64,000 nucleotides of DNA from an uncultured Bacteroidota bacterium (GCA_902587125.1 CACIJW010000007.1:17998-81997), one strand, 5' to 3'; shown: positions 1 to 9,630, counted from the stretch's first letter. The notes: generated from the letters alone by a model not told the origin. Numbers and translations: made by a program.

Positions 1-353
1 CTAGGTGAATCTTTATAATAACAAAAAGCGCTCATGAAATTACACTCTTCAACGTATTTACCTTTAGGAAAATATGATAAATATTTGTTAAATAAGTACG
101 AAGAAAGCATATAATCTTCTAAACCAAAATTACAGTATGCGTAATAATAAGATATTTCTTCGGACTTATCTGTTCCTCTGTACACTGATGAAAGTTCTTC
201 TAAAAGTGGTAATGCTCGATTAAAATCACCTTTATTGTAAAATTCAATTGCTTTATCATATTTCATGCTAAAATCAGTGCTTTTCAGAACTTTTTGATAT
301 TTACTGCAAGAAAGTAAAATTAAAGACAACGATATGAAAATTATTTTCTTCAT
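1..353 (-). CDS. bamD: Outer membrane assembly lipoprotein BamD (N-terminal part, cut by window edge)
   Basis: Reading the minus strand from the ATG at 353 gives an open frame to the window edge, about 117 residues. It starts with a lipoprotein signal peptide ending in LLSC (Cys16), followed by the Bacteroidota BamD signature with KVLKSTD, VYRGTDKSEE and YYYAYC, and TPR-like helices. BamD is the outer-membrane lipoprotein of the BAM complex that inserts beta-barrel proteins. It lies downstream of dapA on the same strand with its own TAnnTTTG promoter. The C-terminal half lies beyond the window. The family assignment is from recognised sequence and is firm. Confidence 0.88.
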   Translation of the reverse strand, partial: MKKIIFISLSLILLSCSKYQKVLKSTDFSMKYDKAIEFYNKGDFNRALPLLEELSSVYRGTDKSEEISYYYAYCNFGLEDYMLSSYLFNKYLSYFPKGKYVEECNFMSAFCYYKDSP

Positions 354-367
354 AAATTTTAGAGCTG

Positions 368-375
368 CAAAGATA
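368..375 (-). promoter_or_regulatory. TAnnTTTG promoter element of bamD
   Basis: TATCTTTG on the minus strand, 14 nt before the bamD ATG. It matches the Bacteroidota -7 consensus and predicts a short leader. Confidence 0.6.
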
Positions 376-406
376 AAATGTAATTTTTAAATTCCCAATT
401 TTTTTT

Positions 407-1303
407 TCATACTAGCTTTTTAGAGATCTTTTTAATTCTTGTTAGTTCAGAAATCAGTTCATTGAAATCGTCATTTTTCAATGATGTAAGAGGTAGTCTT
501 AATACATTTTTGCATATATTTAAGTGGTTTAAAGCTGATTTAATTCCACTAGGATTTCCATTTTTAAATAATGACTTAATAAAATAAGATAGCTCAAAAG
601 AAATTTTATCAGAAATAGAAAAATTTTTATTTAACGCCTCATGCACCATTTTAGAAAATAATTTTGGGAAACATTGCCCTACAACTGAAATAACTCCATC
701 TCCACCATTTTTAATTATTTGATTAGTTAAATCATCATCCCCTGAAACGACATTAAAATTTTTTGGCTTATTTTTTATTATTTCACTTATCTGTCTTAAA
801 TCTCCAGAAGCTTCCTTAATACCTATAATATTAGAAAATTTTGATGCTAGCTTTAAAGTTGTTGAAGCTTCTATATTTGAAGAAGTTCTTCCGGGAACAT
901 TGTATAGTATAATAGGCACATTTGAACTTTCTGAAATTAATTTATAATGTAAAAAAATCCCTTCTTGAGACGGTTTGTTATAGTAAGGAGACACTGAAAG
1001 TATTGCTGAAATATTCGAAAAGTTTGTTTTTTTTATTTTATCAACTATGGCCATTGTATTATTTCCACCAATACCTAAACATATTGGGACTCTTTTTTCG
1101 ACTGTATTTATAGTATGTTCAATGACTGATGCCTTTTCTTGATTATTTAATACAACACTCTCACCAGTAGTTCCTAAACTAACTATATAATCAACACCAC
1201 CGTCGATTACATGATTAATTAACTTAGTTAAAGCTCTAAAATCTACAGAAAAATCTTCTTTAAACGGAGTAATAATTGCAACCCCAAGGCCCTTTAAATT
1301 CAT
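407..1303 (-). CDS. dapA: 4-hydroxy-tetrahydrodipicolinate synthase
   Basis: Condenses pyruvate with aspartate semialdehyde, the first committed step of lysine and diaminopimelate synthesis in the cytoplasm. The 298-residue TIM barrel shows GTTGES at 44-49, the YYNKP tyrosine near 108, YNVPGRT with Tyr134, and the Schiff-base Lys163 in GIKEASGD. Length is normal for the family. The ATG at 1303 overlaps the stop of the DUF6913 gene by one base (TAATG), so the two are probably translationally coupled within the prmC-ligA-dapA transcript. Confidence 0.95.
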   Translation of the reverse strand: MNLKGLGVAIITPFKEDFSVDFRALTKLINHVIDGGVDYIVSLGTTGESVVLNNQEKASVIEHTINTVEKRVPICLGIGGNNTMAIVDKIKKTNFSNISAILSVSPYYNKPSQEGIFLHYKLISESSNVPIILYNVPGRTSSNIEASTTLKLASKFSNIIGIKEASGDLRQISEIIKNKPKNFNVVSGDDDLTNQIIKNGGDGVISVVGQCFPKLFSKMVHEALNKNFSISDKISFELSYFIKSLFKNGNPSGIKSALNHLNICKNVLRLPLTSLKNDDFNELISELTRIKKISKKLV

Positions 1304-1845
1304 TATTTGTTAATTAAATTAATGTAATGCTTAATTTCGTCCATTAGCTTTAGTATTGATTTCTCTTTTTTTAACTCAATCATCAAATCATAGATATCAA
1401 AATTTTCTTCATACATTCCTATTTTAAATCTAGCAATTGATTTGGCAACTAAATACTTGATCGGTATGCAGCTACTGTCACAAAGATTGATTAAAATATC
1501 ATAGTCTCTCTTGACAAAATTATCAATGATATAGTTTTGAGGTTTATAAAACCAGTTCAAATCTTTTTGATAAAAGAAATCATATTGCAACTTGGGAGTG
1601 TGACAGTATGACAATTTCTTGTCATTAACATAACCAAGTGCTTTAACATCTTTTCTTAGTTCAAAAAAATATGAAACAAAAGGCTTTATTTTATTAATAT
1701 TTTCTTCTGAAGTTGCATCATAAAGAATACCTATTGATTTAGCTTCATCAATATTACAAACGCTCTTTACTCTCTGATTTAATTTTAATTCTCTTAAGAA
1801 CAGAAATTGATTTATTTTGAGTCTAAAATTTTGAATATAACTCAT
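1303..1845 (-). CDS. DUF6913-type conserved protein
   Basis: A 180-residue protein without signal peptide or membrane segment. It resembles a small uncharacterised Bacteroidota family (DUF6913, by recall) commonly found next to dapA and ligA. It carries an N-terminal basic stretch (FLRELKLNQRVKSV) and a central part mentioning FFYQKDLNWF and NLCDSSCIP. Its ATG overlaps the ligA stop by four bases (ATGA) and its stop overlaps the dapA start. Function is unknown; conserved operon placement is the only clue. Confidence 0.75.
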   Translation of the reverse strand: MSYIQNFRLKINQFLFLRELKLNQRVKSVCNIDEAKSIGILYDATSEENINKIKPFVSYFFELRKDVKALGYVNDKKLSYCHTPKLQYDFFYQKDLNWFYKPQNYIIDNFVKRDYDILINLCDSSCIPIKYLVAKSIARFKIGMYEENFDIYDLMIELKKEKSILKLMDEIKHYINLINK

Positions 1846-3839
1846 TTTTTAATCATATTTAAAAAATCATCAATACCGATTATTGGTATATTCAAAGACA
1901 ATGCTTTTTCTTTTTTTGATGGCCCCATGCTATCTCCAGACAATACAAAAGATGTTTTTTTTGAAATAGATGATAGTGACTCCCCACCATTTTCTTTAAT
2001 AATATGTTTTAAATCCTCTCTAGAATAATCAGTAAATACGCCACTTACTACTATTTTTTTTCCACTGAGCAAGCTAGAAACTTGAATATTTTTTGTTTCA
2101 TTTATTTCAAATTGAATCCCATGATATTTTAATTTATTTACAATTTCAATATTTCTAGGCTCTTTAAAAAAATCAAAAATAGATATCGCAGTCGTTTCTG
2201 CAATTTCATCCATCTCAACCAAAGTTTCAATATCAGCACCAATCAAATTTTCAATATTTTTAAAACAATTAGCTAACTTCTTGGACATTGTTTGTCCAAC
2301 ATGTCTTATTCCTAATGAAAAGAGAACCTTGTCAAAAGTTATTTTTTTTGATTCATTAATACCGTTAATTATGTTTTCAGCCCATTTCCTACCCTCTTTT
2401 TTGAACGGCAACAACTGATCTATTTTTAAATCGTACAAATCTGAAATATTTGAAACTAAATTATTATCAAAAAATAAATCAATTGTTTTCTTGCCTATTG
2501 AATCAATATTCATTGCATTTCTGCTTATATAATGTTCAATAGCTCCTTTTATTTGAGGTCCACAATTATATCTATTAAGACAATAATGTTTGGCATCTCC
2601 TATTTTTCTTTGTAGGACAGAACCACATGCAGGACAATTTTTAATAAAATTAAATGTATTTGAAAATAAGTCATTTCTTGAGTCAATTACTCTAACAACT
2701 TTAGGAATAATCTCACCTCCTTTCTCAATAATAACGTTAGAACCTATTTGAACTCCTAACTTAATTATTTGATCGTAATTGTGAAGTGATGCTCTTTTAA
2801 TGATAGTGCCCGATAATTTAACTGGCTTTAAGTTTGCTACAGGAGTTATAGCTCCTGTTCTACCAACTTGATAATCAATATTGGTAACAATTGTATTTGC
2901 TTGTTCAGCCTGAAATTTGTAGGCAATTGCCCATCTTGGACTTTTAGCTGTATTACCTAATTCATTTTGAAGATTAATATTGTCAACCTTTACAACTACA
3001 CCATCAATTTCAAATGGCAAAGTATCTCTAACTTGATTTAAATCTTTAATGTATTTTATTACATCTTCAATTGAGCTAAATTTTTTGGAATAAGAAGAAG
3101 TATTAAATCCCCATGACTTAGCATATTCAAGATTTTCTATATGGCTTTCACTTGGAAGATCATTTCCTAACAAAGAAAATAAGAAACAATCTAGAGGGCG
3201 TTCAGCAACCTCAGATACATCTAAAATTTTAATACTTCCTGATGCAGTATTCCTTGGATTGGAAAAAAGTTCCTTTCCTTCTTTTTCTCTTTTAAGATTT
3301 AATTCTAAGAAAGAAGATTTTGAAATAAAAATTTCACCCCTAATCTCAAACAAATTTGGAAAATTTCCAAAAATCTTTCTTGGGATGCTTTTAATAGTTT
3401 TTATGTTTTCAATGACATTATCTCCATTTATTCCATCTCCCCTTGTTAATGCTCTTATTAAAACTCCATTTTCATATTTTAGACTAATTGATACTCCATC
3501 AAACTTAAGTTCACATACATACTCAATATTTTTGTCTGTTAACTTTTTAATTCTTTTTTCAAAGTCAAAAAGTTCTTCATTAGAATATGTATTAGACAAT
3601 GACAACATTGGATAATCATGATTCATTGATTCAAAAGAATTCATCAATTGTCCCCCAACATTTTGAGTGGGAGAATTAACATCAAATAGCTGAGGATATT
3701 TAGACTCTAACTCAGTAAGCTCATCTATTAACTTATCATATTCAAAATCAGAAATAGCAGGTTTGTCAAGAACATAATATTTATGGTTATGTTCTTCAAT
3801 TAATTTTCTGAGGCTATTAATTTGTTCTCTTATATCCAA
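1842..3839 (-). CDS. ligA: NAD-dependent DNA ligase
   Basis: Seals nicks in duplex DNA using NAD+, for replication and repair. The 665 residues show the family order: N-terminal Ia domain (HNHKYYVLDKP near 17-27), adenylation site KFDG with the AMP-accepting Lys112, OB fold, a four-cysteine zinc finger at about 395-420 (CPACG...CLNRYNC), helix-hairpin-helix repeats and a C-terminal BRCT domain from about residue 588. The start is a TTG at 3839: there is no ATG nearby, the upstream stop is two bases away, and the family N-terminus begins here. It is co-transcribed with its neighbours. Confidence 0.96.
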   Translation of the reverse strand: MDIREQINSLRKLIEEHNHKYYVLDKPAISDFEYDKLIDELTELESKYPQLFDVNSPTQNVGGQLMNSFESMNHDYPMLSLSNTYSNEELFDFEKRIKKLTDKNIEYVCELKFDGVSISLKYENGVLIRALTRGDGINGDNVIENIKTIKSIPRKIFGNFPNLFEIRGEIFISKSSFLELNLKREKEGKELFSNPRNTASGSIKILDVSEVAERPLDCFLFSLLGNDLPSESHIENLEYAKSWGFNTSSYSKKFSSIEDVIKYIKDLNQVRDTLPFEIDGVVVKVDNINLQNELGNTAKSPRWAIAYKFQAEQANTIVTNIDYQVGRTGAITPVANLKPVKLSGTIIKRASLHNYDQIIKLGVQIGSNVIIEKGGEIIPKVVRVIDSRNDLFSNTFNFIKNCPACGSVLQRKIGDAKHYCLNRYNCGPQIKGAIEHYISRNAMNIDSIGKKTIDLFFDNNLVSNISDLYDLKIDQLLPFKKEGRKWAENIINGINESKKITFDKVLFSLGIRHVGQTMSKKLANCFKNIENLIGADIETLVEMDEIAETTAISIFDFFKEPRNIEIVNKLKYHGIQFEINETKNIQVSSLLSGKKIVVSGVFTDYSREDLKHIIKENGGESLSSISKKTSFVLSGDSMGPSKKEKALSLNIPIIGIDDFLNMIKK

Positions 3840-3841
3840 TT

Positions 3842-4297
3842 TTAATAATTGTATGGTAGATGAGAGTCATGAAGAACAATCTTTAATTTTTTTTCATCAT
3901 CAAGAATATAAACAAAAGAAAATTCAACCTTTAACTCTTGACCACTAGAATCTTTGAAATAATAGTTTCCCATTGCATAAGCCATATTGTTTATTATTCT
4001 AATTCCTTTGTTTTCCCATCGAACATTGTTCCAACATTTTAATGCAAAGCCTTTGTCCTCAGAATAAAGTTCATTATTGCCGATAAAATAAGAAAGAGCT
4101 GATTCAAAATTAGTTCTAAATTGAGTTTCGCTTGCCAATGTTGGTTTGAATAGTAAAGGCTTAGTAAAATCATAAAAATTTTTCACGAATTCTTTGGCAG
4201 TTTTAGCATAGTCTTTTTTGCTTGAAAAGTCTTCACCAATTTTAATAACTCCCTTACCCCACTGTTCTTGAAAGCTAATTATGTCTTTTTCTGTCAT
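3842..4297 (-). CDS. NTF2-like (SnoaL/CaMKII-association-like) protein
   Basis: A 151-residue cytoplasmic protein. An N-terminal helix bearing QEQWGKGVIKIG precedes an alpha-beta cone-like pattern, and the last strand reads KLKIVLHDSHLPY, which recalls the KIVHHHSS motif ending CaMKII-association-domain and related NTF2-fold proteins. No catalytic residues can be assigned. It sits between prmC and ligA with gaps of 24 and 2 bases, so it belongs to the same operon. The fold assignment is an inference from pattern only. Confidence 0.6.
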   Translation of the reverse strand: MTEKDIISFQEQWGKGVIKIGEDFSSKKDYAKTAKEFVKNFYDFTKPLLFKPTLASETQFRTNFESALSYFIGNNELYSEDKGFALKCWNNVRWENKGIRIINNMAYAMGNYYFKDSSGQELKVEFSFVYILDDEKKLKIVLHDSHLPYNY

Positions 4298-4321
4298 TAA
4301 GAAATCTTTTAGCTAATTTAA

Positions 4322-5155
4322 CTAATTCAGTACTGCTTTAAGCATTCTATTTCTATTGTTTAAATCTTTTTTTAACTCAATATTAACAAATTTATTTTTT
4401 TTTAAAACCTCTATTGTTTCCTCACAAAAATTGGGATTAATTTCCAAAAACAACATACCTCCTTTTTTTAAATTATTTAGTGAAAAAAATGATATTGTTT
4501 TGTAAAAAAAAGTTGGATCATCATTTTCGACGAAAATTGCTGATTTAGGCTCATTCAATAAAACATTATTATGCATGTAAATTGATTCATCTTTAGTTAC
4601 ATATGGCGGATTACTTACAATTAAATCAAATTTTTTATTGGGTTCGTAACTATTAATATCAGCCACAAAAAAATCAATATGAACTTCATTCTTTATGGCA
4701 TTATTTTTTGCAATTTCAATTGCTGAGGCACTTATATCAATAGCTGTAAATGAAGTTTTTTTATACTTTGATATTGCTATTGGTATACAACCACTACCAG
4801 TACCAATATCTAAAGCTAGATTAAAATCATGTTTTTTAATCCATTCAACTAACTCTTCAGTCTCTTGCCTCGGAATCAAAACATTCTTATCAACATAAAA
4901 AGTTAAACCATTAAATACACACTTGTTTAATATATATTCGATTGGAACATTTTTTTTTAGTTTTTTTACGATTTCTACAATTAATAAGTAATCTTTTTCT
5001 GCTAATGTTTTTTGTTTGTTGATTATAAATTCAGCATAGTTTAATTTCAGAACTTCTTTAACTATTATTCGCAAAAGAGAATCAATTTCTCTTGAATTAT
5101 AAATTTCTAATAATTCATCAAAAAAATAATCTGAAATTTGACCAATCAATAACAC
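4322..5155 (-). CDS. prmC: Release-factor glutamine N5-methyltransferase
   Basis: Methylates the glutamine of the GGQ motif of peptide chain release factors using S-adenosylmethionine. The 277 residues have the family's helical N-terminal domain, the SAM-binding DIGTGSGCI at 116-124 and the diagnostic NPPYV at 182-186. The start is GTG at 5155: it lies four bases behind a perfect TAAATTTG element, which predicts a leaderless mRNA. First gene of a minus-strand operon running to dapA and divergent from ribD. Confidence 0.93.
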   Translation of the reverse strand: MLLIGQISDYFFDELLEIYNSREIDSLLRIIVKEVLKLNYAEFIINKQKTLAEKDYLLIVEIVKKLKKNVPIEYILNKCVFNGLTFYVDKNVLIPRQETEELVEWIKKHDFNLALDIGTGSGCIPIAISKYKKTSFTAIDISASAIEIAKNNAIKNEVHIDFFVADINSYEPNKKFDLIVSNPPYVTKDESIYMHNNVLLNEPKSAIFVENDDPTFFYKTISFFSLNNLKKGGMLFLEINPNFCEETIEVLKKNKFVNIELKKDLNNRNRMLKAVLN

Positions 5156-5159
5156 TTGG

Positions 5160-5167
5160 CAAATTTA
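5160..5167 (-). promoter_or_regulatory. TAnnTTTG promoter, leaderless, of prmC
   Basis: TAAATTTG followed by CCAA and the GTG start. The 33-bp gap to ribD holds two back-to-back elements. Confidence 0.7.
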
Positions 5168-5176
5168 TAAAAACGG

Positions 5177-5184
5177 TATTTTTG
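5177..5184 (+). promoter_or_regulatory. TAnnTTTG promoter, leaderless, of ribD
   Basis: TATTTTTG followed by AATT and the GTG start. A TTG at 5156-5158 lies 18 bases upstream, the expected -33 spacing, and is almost inside prmC. Confidence 0.75.
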
Positions 5185-5188
5185 AATT

Positions 5189-6214
5189 GTGAAAAATCAT
5201 GAATTTTATATGAGAAGATGTTTGGAGCTAGCATCAAAAGGCAAAGGGTCTGTTAATCCAAACCCCCTTGTTGGATGTGTAATTGTACATGATTCAAAAA
5301 TAATATCTGAAGGCTTTCATGAAAGATTTGGAGGATCGCATGCAGAAGTTAATGCTATCACAAAAGTTAATAATAAAAAAACTCTCAAAGATTCCACATT
5401 ATATGTTAATCTTGAGCCATGTTGCCATCATGGAAAAACTCCACCCTGTACAGATCTTATTATCAGCTCTGGGATCCAAAATGTTGTTATAGGCTCAAAA
5501 GATCCTAATTCAAAAGTTAATGGAAAAGGAATCAAAAGATTACAAGCAAACAATATTAAAGTTACTTATGATATCTTAGTAAAAGAGTGTATTGAACTAA
5601 ATTATCTATTCTATTTTTTTCATTCAAATACAAGACCATTTATTACTTTAAAATGGGCTGAAAGTAAAGATGGCTTTACTGCACCCCATAATCAAAACCA
5701 AAAATTTTGGATGACAAATGAAAAAAGTAAAAAAATTGCACATCAGATCAGATCAGAAAGAAATATAATTTTAGTAGGAAACAAAACAGTTATAAAGGAT
5801 AACCCTTTTCTTACTGATAGATACTACAATAACAATCCAATCAGAGCATTGATTGATTTGAATCTAAAAGTGGATCTCAATCATAACATTTTTAATAGTG
5901 ATACAAAAACTTATATTTTTAATCTTGTCAAAAACGAAATAAATGACTCAAATATTTTTGTCAAAATCTCAAAAGAAAATACAATTCGGGATATTATAAA
6001 ATTTTGCTATGATAATAATTACCACTCTTTACTTGTCGAAGGGGGGGCATATACTCACAATGAATTCATTAAAATTGGATTGTGGGACGAAATAGTAATT
6101 TTTAAAACCAATAAAATTTTAAATACTGGTACAAAAGCACCTAATTTTTCAGGTAGGATTATCGAAGAGAAACAATTAAATGATAACATCAAATTTAAAA
6201 TAAAACCTGATTAA
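5189..6214 (+). CDS. ribD: Riboflavin biosynthesis deaminase/reductase
   Basis: Bifunctional enzyme: deaminates the diaminohydroxyphosphoribosylamino-pyrimidine and reduces the ribose side chain in riboflavin synthesis. The N-terminal deaminase has the zinc site HAE at 51-53 and EPCCHHGKTPPC at about 76-87. The C-terminal reductase (about 150-341) has LKWAESKDG and a VEGG motif. The 341 residues are normal length. GTG at 5189 is chosen because the family N-terminus (HExYMRRCLELA) starts there and because of the promoter four bases upstream. Leads a four-gene plus-strand operon. Confidence 0.94.
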   Translation: MKNHEFYMRRCLELASKGKGSVNPNPLVGCVIVHDSKIISEGFHERFGGSHAEVNAITKVNNKKTLKDSTLYVNLEPCCHHGKTPPCTDLIISSGIQNVVIGSKDPNSKVNGKGIKRLQANNIKVTYDILVKECIELNYLFYFFHSNTRPFITLKWAESKDGFTAPHNQNQKFWMTNEKSKKIAHQIRSERNIILVGNKTVIKDNPFLTDRYYNNNPIRALIDLNLKVDLNHNIFNSDTKTYIFNLVKNEINDSNIFVKISKENTIRDIIKFCYDNNYHSLLVEGGAYTHNEFIKIGLWDEIVIFKTNKILNTGTKAPNFSGRIIEEKQLNDNIKFKIKPD

Positions 6215-7041
6215 TGCTGTACTTAACAATTTCGATTTTCTTTGTAGTGTCATTATTTCTTTTTTTTAAAGAGTTCAAAAGGTTTGAGATTTCAAATCAT
6301 CAAGCAATCACCATAAATTATTTAGTCTCATTCTTAGTTTCATTTATTTTAATTCCAGATAAACAAATTATAAGTCTTGAACTAATCAACTCTTGGATTT
6401 TACCAACAATTTTTTTAGGCAGCATGTTCTTTGTAATGTTTAATGTAATGGGAGTTGCAACTCAAAAACTTGGACTTCCTGCTGTGTCTGTAGCTGGTAA
6501 AATGTCATTAATTATACCAGTAATTTCGTCTTATTTATTTTTAGATGGAAATTTAGAGTTTATTGGCTGGATCGGTATTCTCATTGGAATAGTATCAATA
6601 TTTTTAACTCTTTACACAGATAACTTTAAGATTTCAAAGCTTGCCATAATCCTTTTTTTTGGCTCAGGACTTTTAGATTCACTTCTAGCCTATATTGAGA
6701 ACAAATTACTTTTTGGACAAAACTTTGAAATATTTACTAGTGTTGTTTTTTTCACAGCATTCAGTTCTGGAATAATATATCTAAAAATAAATAAAACTAA
6801 ATGGTGTAAAAAAAGTATTATCGGAGGTGCTTTACTGGGAATATTTAATTATTTCTCACTTTATTTTGTACTAATTACTTTTAGAGATATAGGTAGCATA
6901 ATTACTTTTCCAATTTTAAACATAAGTGTAGTTTTAATTACTTCAATCATTGGATGGATTTATTATAAAGAAAAGTATAGAAGTATTAATTTTTATGGTG
7001 TTATCTTGGCCTGCATATCTATTTATCTAATTTCAAATTAA
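6214..7041 (+). CDS. EamA/DMT-family membrane permease
   Basis: A 275-residue protein made almost wholly of hydrophobic segments; about ten membrane helices can be counted in two similar halves, as in drug/metabolite transporters. Substrate is unknown. The ATG overlaps the ribD stop by one base (TAATG) and the next gene starts directly after its stop. Its place behind ribD could suggest transport linked to riboflavin, but DMT permeases sit in many contexts, so this is only a guess. Confidence 0.8.
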   Translation: MLYLTISIFFVVSLFLFFKEFKRFEISNHQAITINYLVSFLVSFILIPDKQIISLELINSWILPTIFLGSMFFVMFNVMGVATQKLGLPAVSVAGKMSLIIPVISSYLFLDGNLEFIGWIGILIGIVSIFLTLYTDNFKISKLAIILFFGSGLLDSLLAYIENKLLFGQNFEIFTSVVFFTAFSSGIIYLKINKTKWCKKSIIGGALLGIFNYFSLYFVLITFRDIGSIITFPILNISVVLITSIIGWIYYKEKYRSINFYGVILACISIYLISN

Positions 7042-7641
7042 ATGTTATTTAAAAATAATTATTGTGAAATTGTTGACGAAAATTTCAATTCATTGATCAT
7101 TCAAAAAAGTAAATTTATTTCTTACGCGTTTAAAGTATATGACTTAAATCAAGTCAAAAGAAAATTAGATTTACTTAAAAAGAAACATAAAAAAGCTAAT
7201 CACCACTGCTATGCTTATGTTTTATCACTGGACTCATCAATACAAAAGAGCTCGGATGATGGAGAGCCAAGTTCTACTGCGGGTAAACCTATTCTAAATC
7301 AAATTAAAATAAATGATTTAACAAATATTTTAATTGTAGTTATTAGATATTTTGGGGGAAAGAAATTAGGGATATCAGGGCTTATAGGCGCATATAAAAC
7401 TTCATCAAATGAATTAATAAAAAAATGTGCAATACAATCAAAAGAAATCATAGATATTTATGAAATTGAGTTCGAAGAAAGTAACAAGCATAATCTATTA
7501 AATGCCATAAAAAAAAATAATTTTAAATATGAAAATTTAAATCAAAGAGCATGCAATATTCATGTTAAAAGATCTTATACTAAATCATTAGAAAATTTAA
7601 ACATATTTTTGACAAACAAAAAATATTTAAGTAGTGAGTGA
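7042..7641 (+). CDS. YigZ/IMPACT-family protein
   Basis: A 199-residue cytoplasmic protein with the UPF0029 signature DGEPSSTAGKPIL near residues 73-85 and VIRYFGGKKLGISGLIGAY shortly after. The C-terminal ferredoxin-like domain (DUF1949-type) is present but divergent. Members are linked to translation stress (IMPACT/YIH1 in eukaryotes), but the bacterial role is not settled. It starts directly at the stop of the permease gene and overlaps the following peptidase gene by eight bases. Confidence 0.88.
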   Translation: MLFKNNYCEIVDENFNSLIIQKSKFISYAFKVYDLNQVKRKLDLLKKKHKKANHHCYAYVLSLDSSIQKSSDDGEPSSTAGKPILNQIKINDLTNILIVVIRYFGGKKLGISGLIGAYKTSSNELIKKCAIQSKEIIDIYEIEFEESNKHNLLNAIKKNNFKYENLNQRACNIHVKRSYTKSLENLNIFLTNKKYLSSE

Positions 7642-8551
7642 TTATAATCTTTTAAAAAAACTTTGTGAAATAAATGCAACTTCAGGAAGCGAACATAAAC
7701 TAACTTCCTTTTTAATCAATCATATTAAAAAAAACCAAAAAAATTGGAAACAAGTACCCAAAATTTATCATGGAGAAAATTTTCAAAATAATATCGTCTT
7801 ATCTTTTGGAAAGCCTAAAACTGCAATTTTTGCTCACATTGATTCAATTGGCTATACAGTTTCTTACAATAATAACGTCGTTAAAATTGGTGGCTCTAAA
7901 TTTGAAAATGATATCAGTTTAGTTGGAGAAGATTCACAAGGAAATATTGAGACAACTTTAAAAATTGAAAAAGAAAGAGCTTTTGTTAAGTACTCAAGAA
8001 TTATCGACAGGGGAACTCCTCTTTCATACAAAGTAGATTTCAAATTGAATAATGAATATGTACAGTCCGCATATTTAGATAATCGTTTGGGCGTTTACTC
8101 TGCATTAAAAGTAGCAGAAAATTTAACAAACGGTGTTATAGTTTTTTCTACGTGGGAAGAACATGGAGGTGGTTCAGTATCATATCTTTCGAAATTTATC
8201 TTCGAGAAGCTTGGAATTAATAAAGCACTTATTTCAGATGTCACATGGGTTACAAAAGGCATTAAACACAATAAAGGTGTTGTAATATCATTGCGTGATA
8301 GTGCAATACCACGTAAAATTTTTCTTGATTCAGTTATTGAAATTGCTAAAAAACACAAAATAAAGTACCAATTAGAAGTTGAATCATCAGGTGGTAGTGA
8401 TGGAAATGAAATTCAAAAAAGCCCCTTTCCTATTGACTGGTGTTTTATTGGAGCTGCTGAAGATAATGTGCATACTCCGATTGAAAAAGTTCATCTAAAT
8501 GACATAGAGTCAATGATTGAATTTTACAAAGTTTTGATGAGAGAACTTTAA
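7634..8551 (+). CDS. M42-like zinc aminopeptidase
   Basis: A 305-residue metallopeptidase related to M42 (glutamyl/tetrahedral) aminopeptidases. Visible metal and catalytic motifs are FAHIDSIG (His68, Asp70), the bridging Asp in YLDNRLG, the catalytic WEEHGGG, SDVTW, and the C-terminal GGSDGNEI and VHTPIEKV. The dodecamer family normally reads HxDExG and EEVGxRGA, so this is a divergent member. Start is GTG at 7634, overlapping the upstream gene by eight bases. Probably degrades peptides in the cytoplasm. Confidence 0.85.
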   Translation: MSDYNLLKKLCEINATSGSEHKLTSFLINHIKKNQKNWKQVPKIYHGENFQNNIVLSFGKPKTAIFAHIDSIGYTVSYNNNVVKIGGSKFENDISLVGEDSQGNIETTLKIEKERAFVKYSRIIDRGTPLSYKVDFKLNNEYVQSAYLDNRLGVYSALKVAENLTNGVIVFSTWEEHGGGSVSYLSKFIFEKLGINKALISDVTWVTKGIKHNKGVVISLRDSAIPRKIFLDSVIEIAKKHKIKYQLEVESSGGSDGNEIQKSPFPIDWCFIGAAEDNVHTPIEKVHLNDIESMIEFYKVLMREL

Positions 8552-9627
8552 TTTCCTCTAAAAATAAAATCAATTACATTACTTGAAAAAGTTATCGTAT
8601 CAGTAATTGAATCAAGAAATGGATTATACTTATAAATCGAATTAGGGTTATTCAAATCATTTGAATATATCATTTCTGTATAAACAAAAGTTGTGTCAGT
8701 ATCATAATACTTTTCAACATTTAAGGCTATCTTGTTAGCTTGAAGATCTAAAATTTTAGAGTATGATAACGATGGGTAATAAATTCTGTAGATACCATCT
8801 GATGCGGTAAAAAATAATGCTGAACCATTATAATTTTCAACTAGTGACTGAGCATTATATACATTGTTTAAGTTGACGCTAGAAATTACATAATGGTCCC
8901 AAGGATTAACAACATAAAAGGAAGACTCACTATCATTTGAATTATTATTTATATTGTAAATACCCTTACATAGAACTTTAAGTTGATCAGAAAAAACTGC
9001 TGATGAAGGGTTGTCACCAACTATTACTTCACCTGAGAAGTCAGCGATCGAAACTAGACCGTCTTTGTAGTCGATTGAAACAATTGTAGTATCTTTTTTA
9101 GATGATGTTTGACCACCTGAATTCAAAACGTAAGCTCTCCAAAATTTGTTAACTATAAAATTTGGTTTAGTACTGTCTCCTGTTTCAATTATTGTAGTTA
9201 TATCATTTGTTGTTAAGTCAATAACTTTAACCTTTGAATCACCTCTGTCTGTAACAAAAATTCTTCCATAATCAAGATACTGACAATCAGTTGGGTTGAT
9301 TAATCCATTAAAAGAATTTCCACTTATAGAGTTTTCAATAAATAAATTATTCAAGTTGACAATATCAATCTTATTTGAAGTAACATACATTTTGTTGGAA
9401 GTAATTCTAATTTTTTTTGGGTTATTAAATGATAACCCTATTTGTGATGTTATATCAATTGGGTCATTTGAATTATTATTTAGAGGAGCGTAAAAAGATA
9501 CATTATTTTCACAAAGGATGTATAAACCATCACCGGGTCCAACTAAAGATGGCACCTCACTCTCCTCCTCAGTACTACAGGAAATAATTATTGATAAACA
9601 AAAAAAGCATGTAAGCCATTTATTCAT
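8548..9627 (-). CDS. Lipoprotein with YncE/DUF5074-like beta-propeller
   Basis: A 359-residue protein with a lipoprotein signal ending in SIIISCS (Cys near 17) followed by an acidic EEESE stretch, typical of surface-exposed Bacteroidota lipoproteins. The rest has repeating short beta segments such as IYVTSN, GRIFVTDRGDSKVKVIDL and NGSALFFTASDGIYRI, as in YncE-like and DUF5074 propellers. No ligand can be named. Its stop overlaps that of the M42 gene by four bases, tail to tail. A leaderless promoter overlaps the end of the HMG-CoA lyase gene. Confidence 0.75.
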   Translation of the reverse strand: MNKWLTCFFCLSIIISCSTEEESEVPSLVGPGDGLYILCENNVSFYAPLNNNSNDPIDITSQIGLSFNNPKKIRITSNKMYVTSNKIDIVNLNNLFIENSISGNSFNGLINPTDCQYLDYGRIFVTDRGDSKVKVIDLTTNDITTIIETGDSTKPNFIVNKFWRAYVLNSGGQTSSKKDTTIVSIDYKDGLVSIADFSGEVIVGDNPSSAVFSDQLKVLCKGIYNINNNSNDSESSFYVVNPWDHYVISSVNLNNVYNAQSLVENYNGSALFFTASDGIYRIYYPSLSYSKILDLQANKIALNVEKYYDTDTTFVYTEMIYSNDLNNPNSIYKYNPFLDSITDTITFSSNVIDFIFRGN

Positions 9628-9630
9628 ATC

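Noticed and set aside
922..1113. Plus-strand ORF of 63 codons antisense to dapA
   Set aside because: Lies inside a certain gene on the other strand, hydrophobic low-complexity product, no promoter; a shadow of AT-rich coding.
3259..3615. 118-codon plus-strand ORF antisense to ligA
   Set aside because: ligA motifs are continuous here; the other strand is a shadow.
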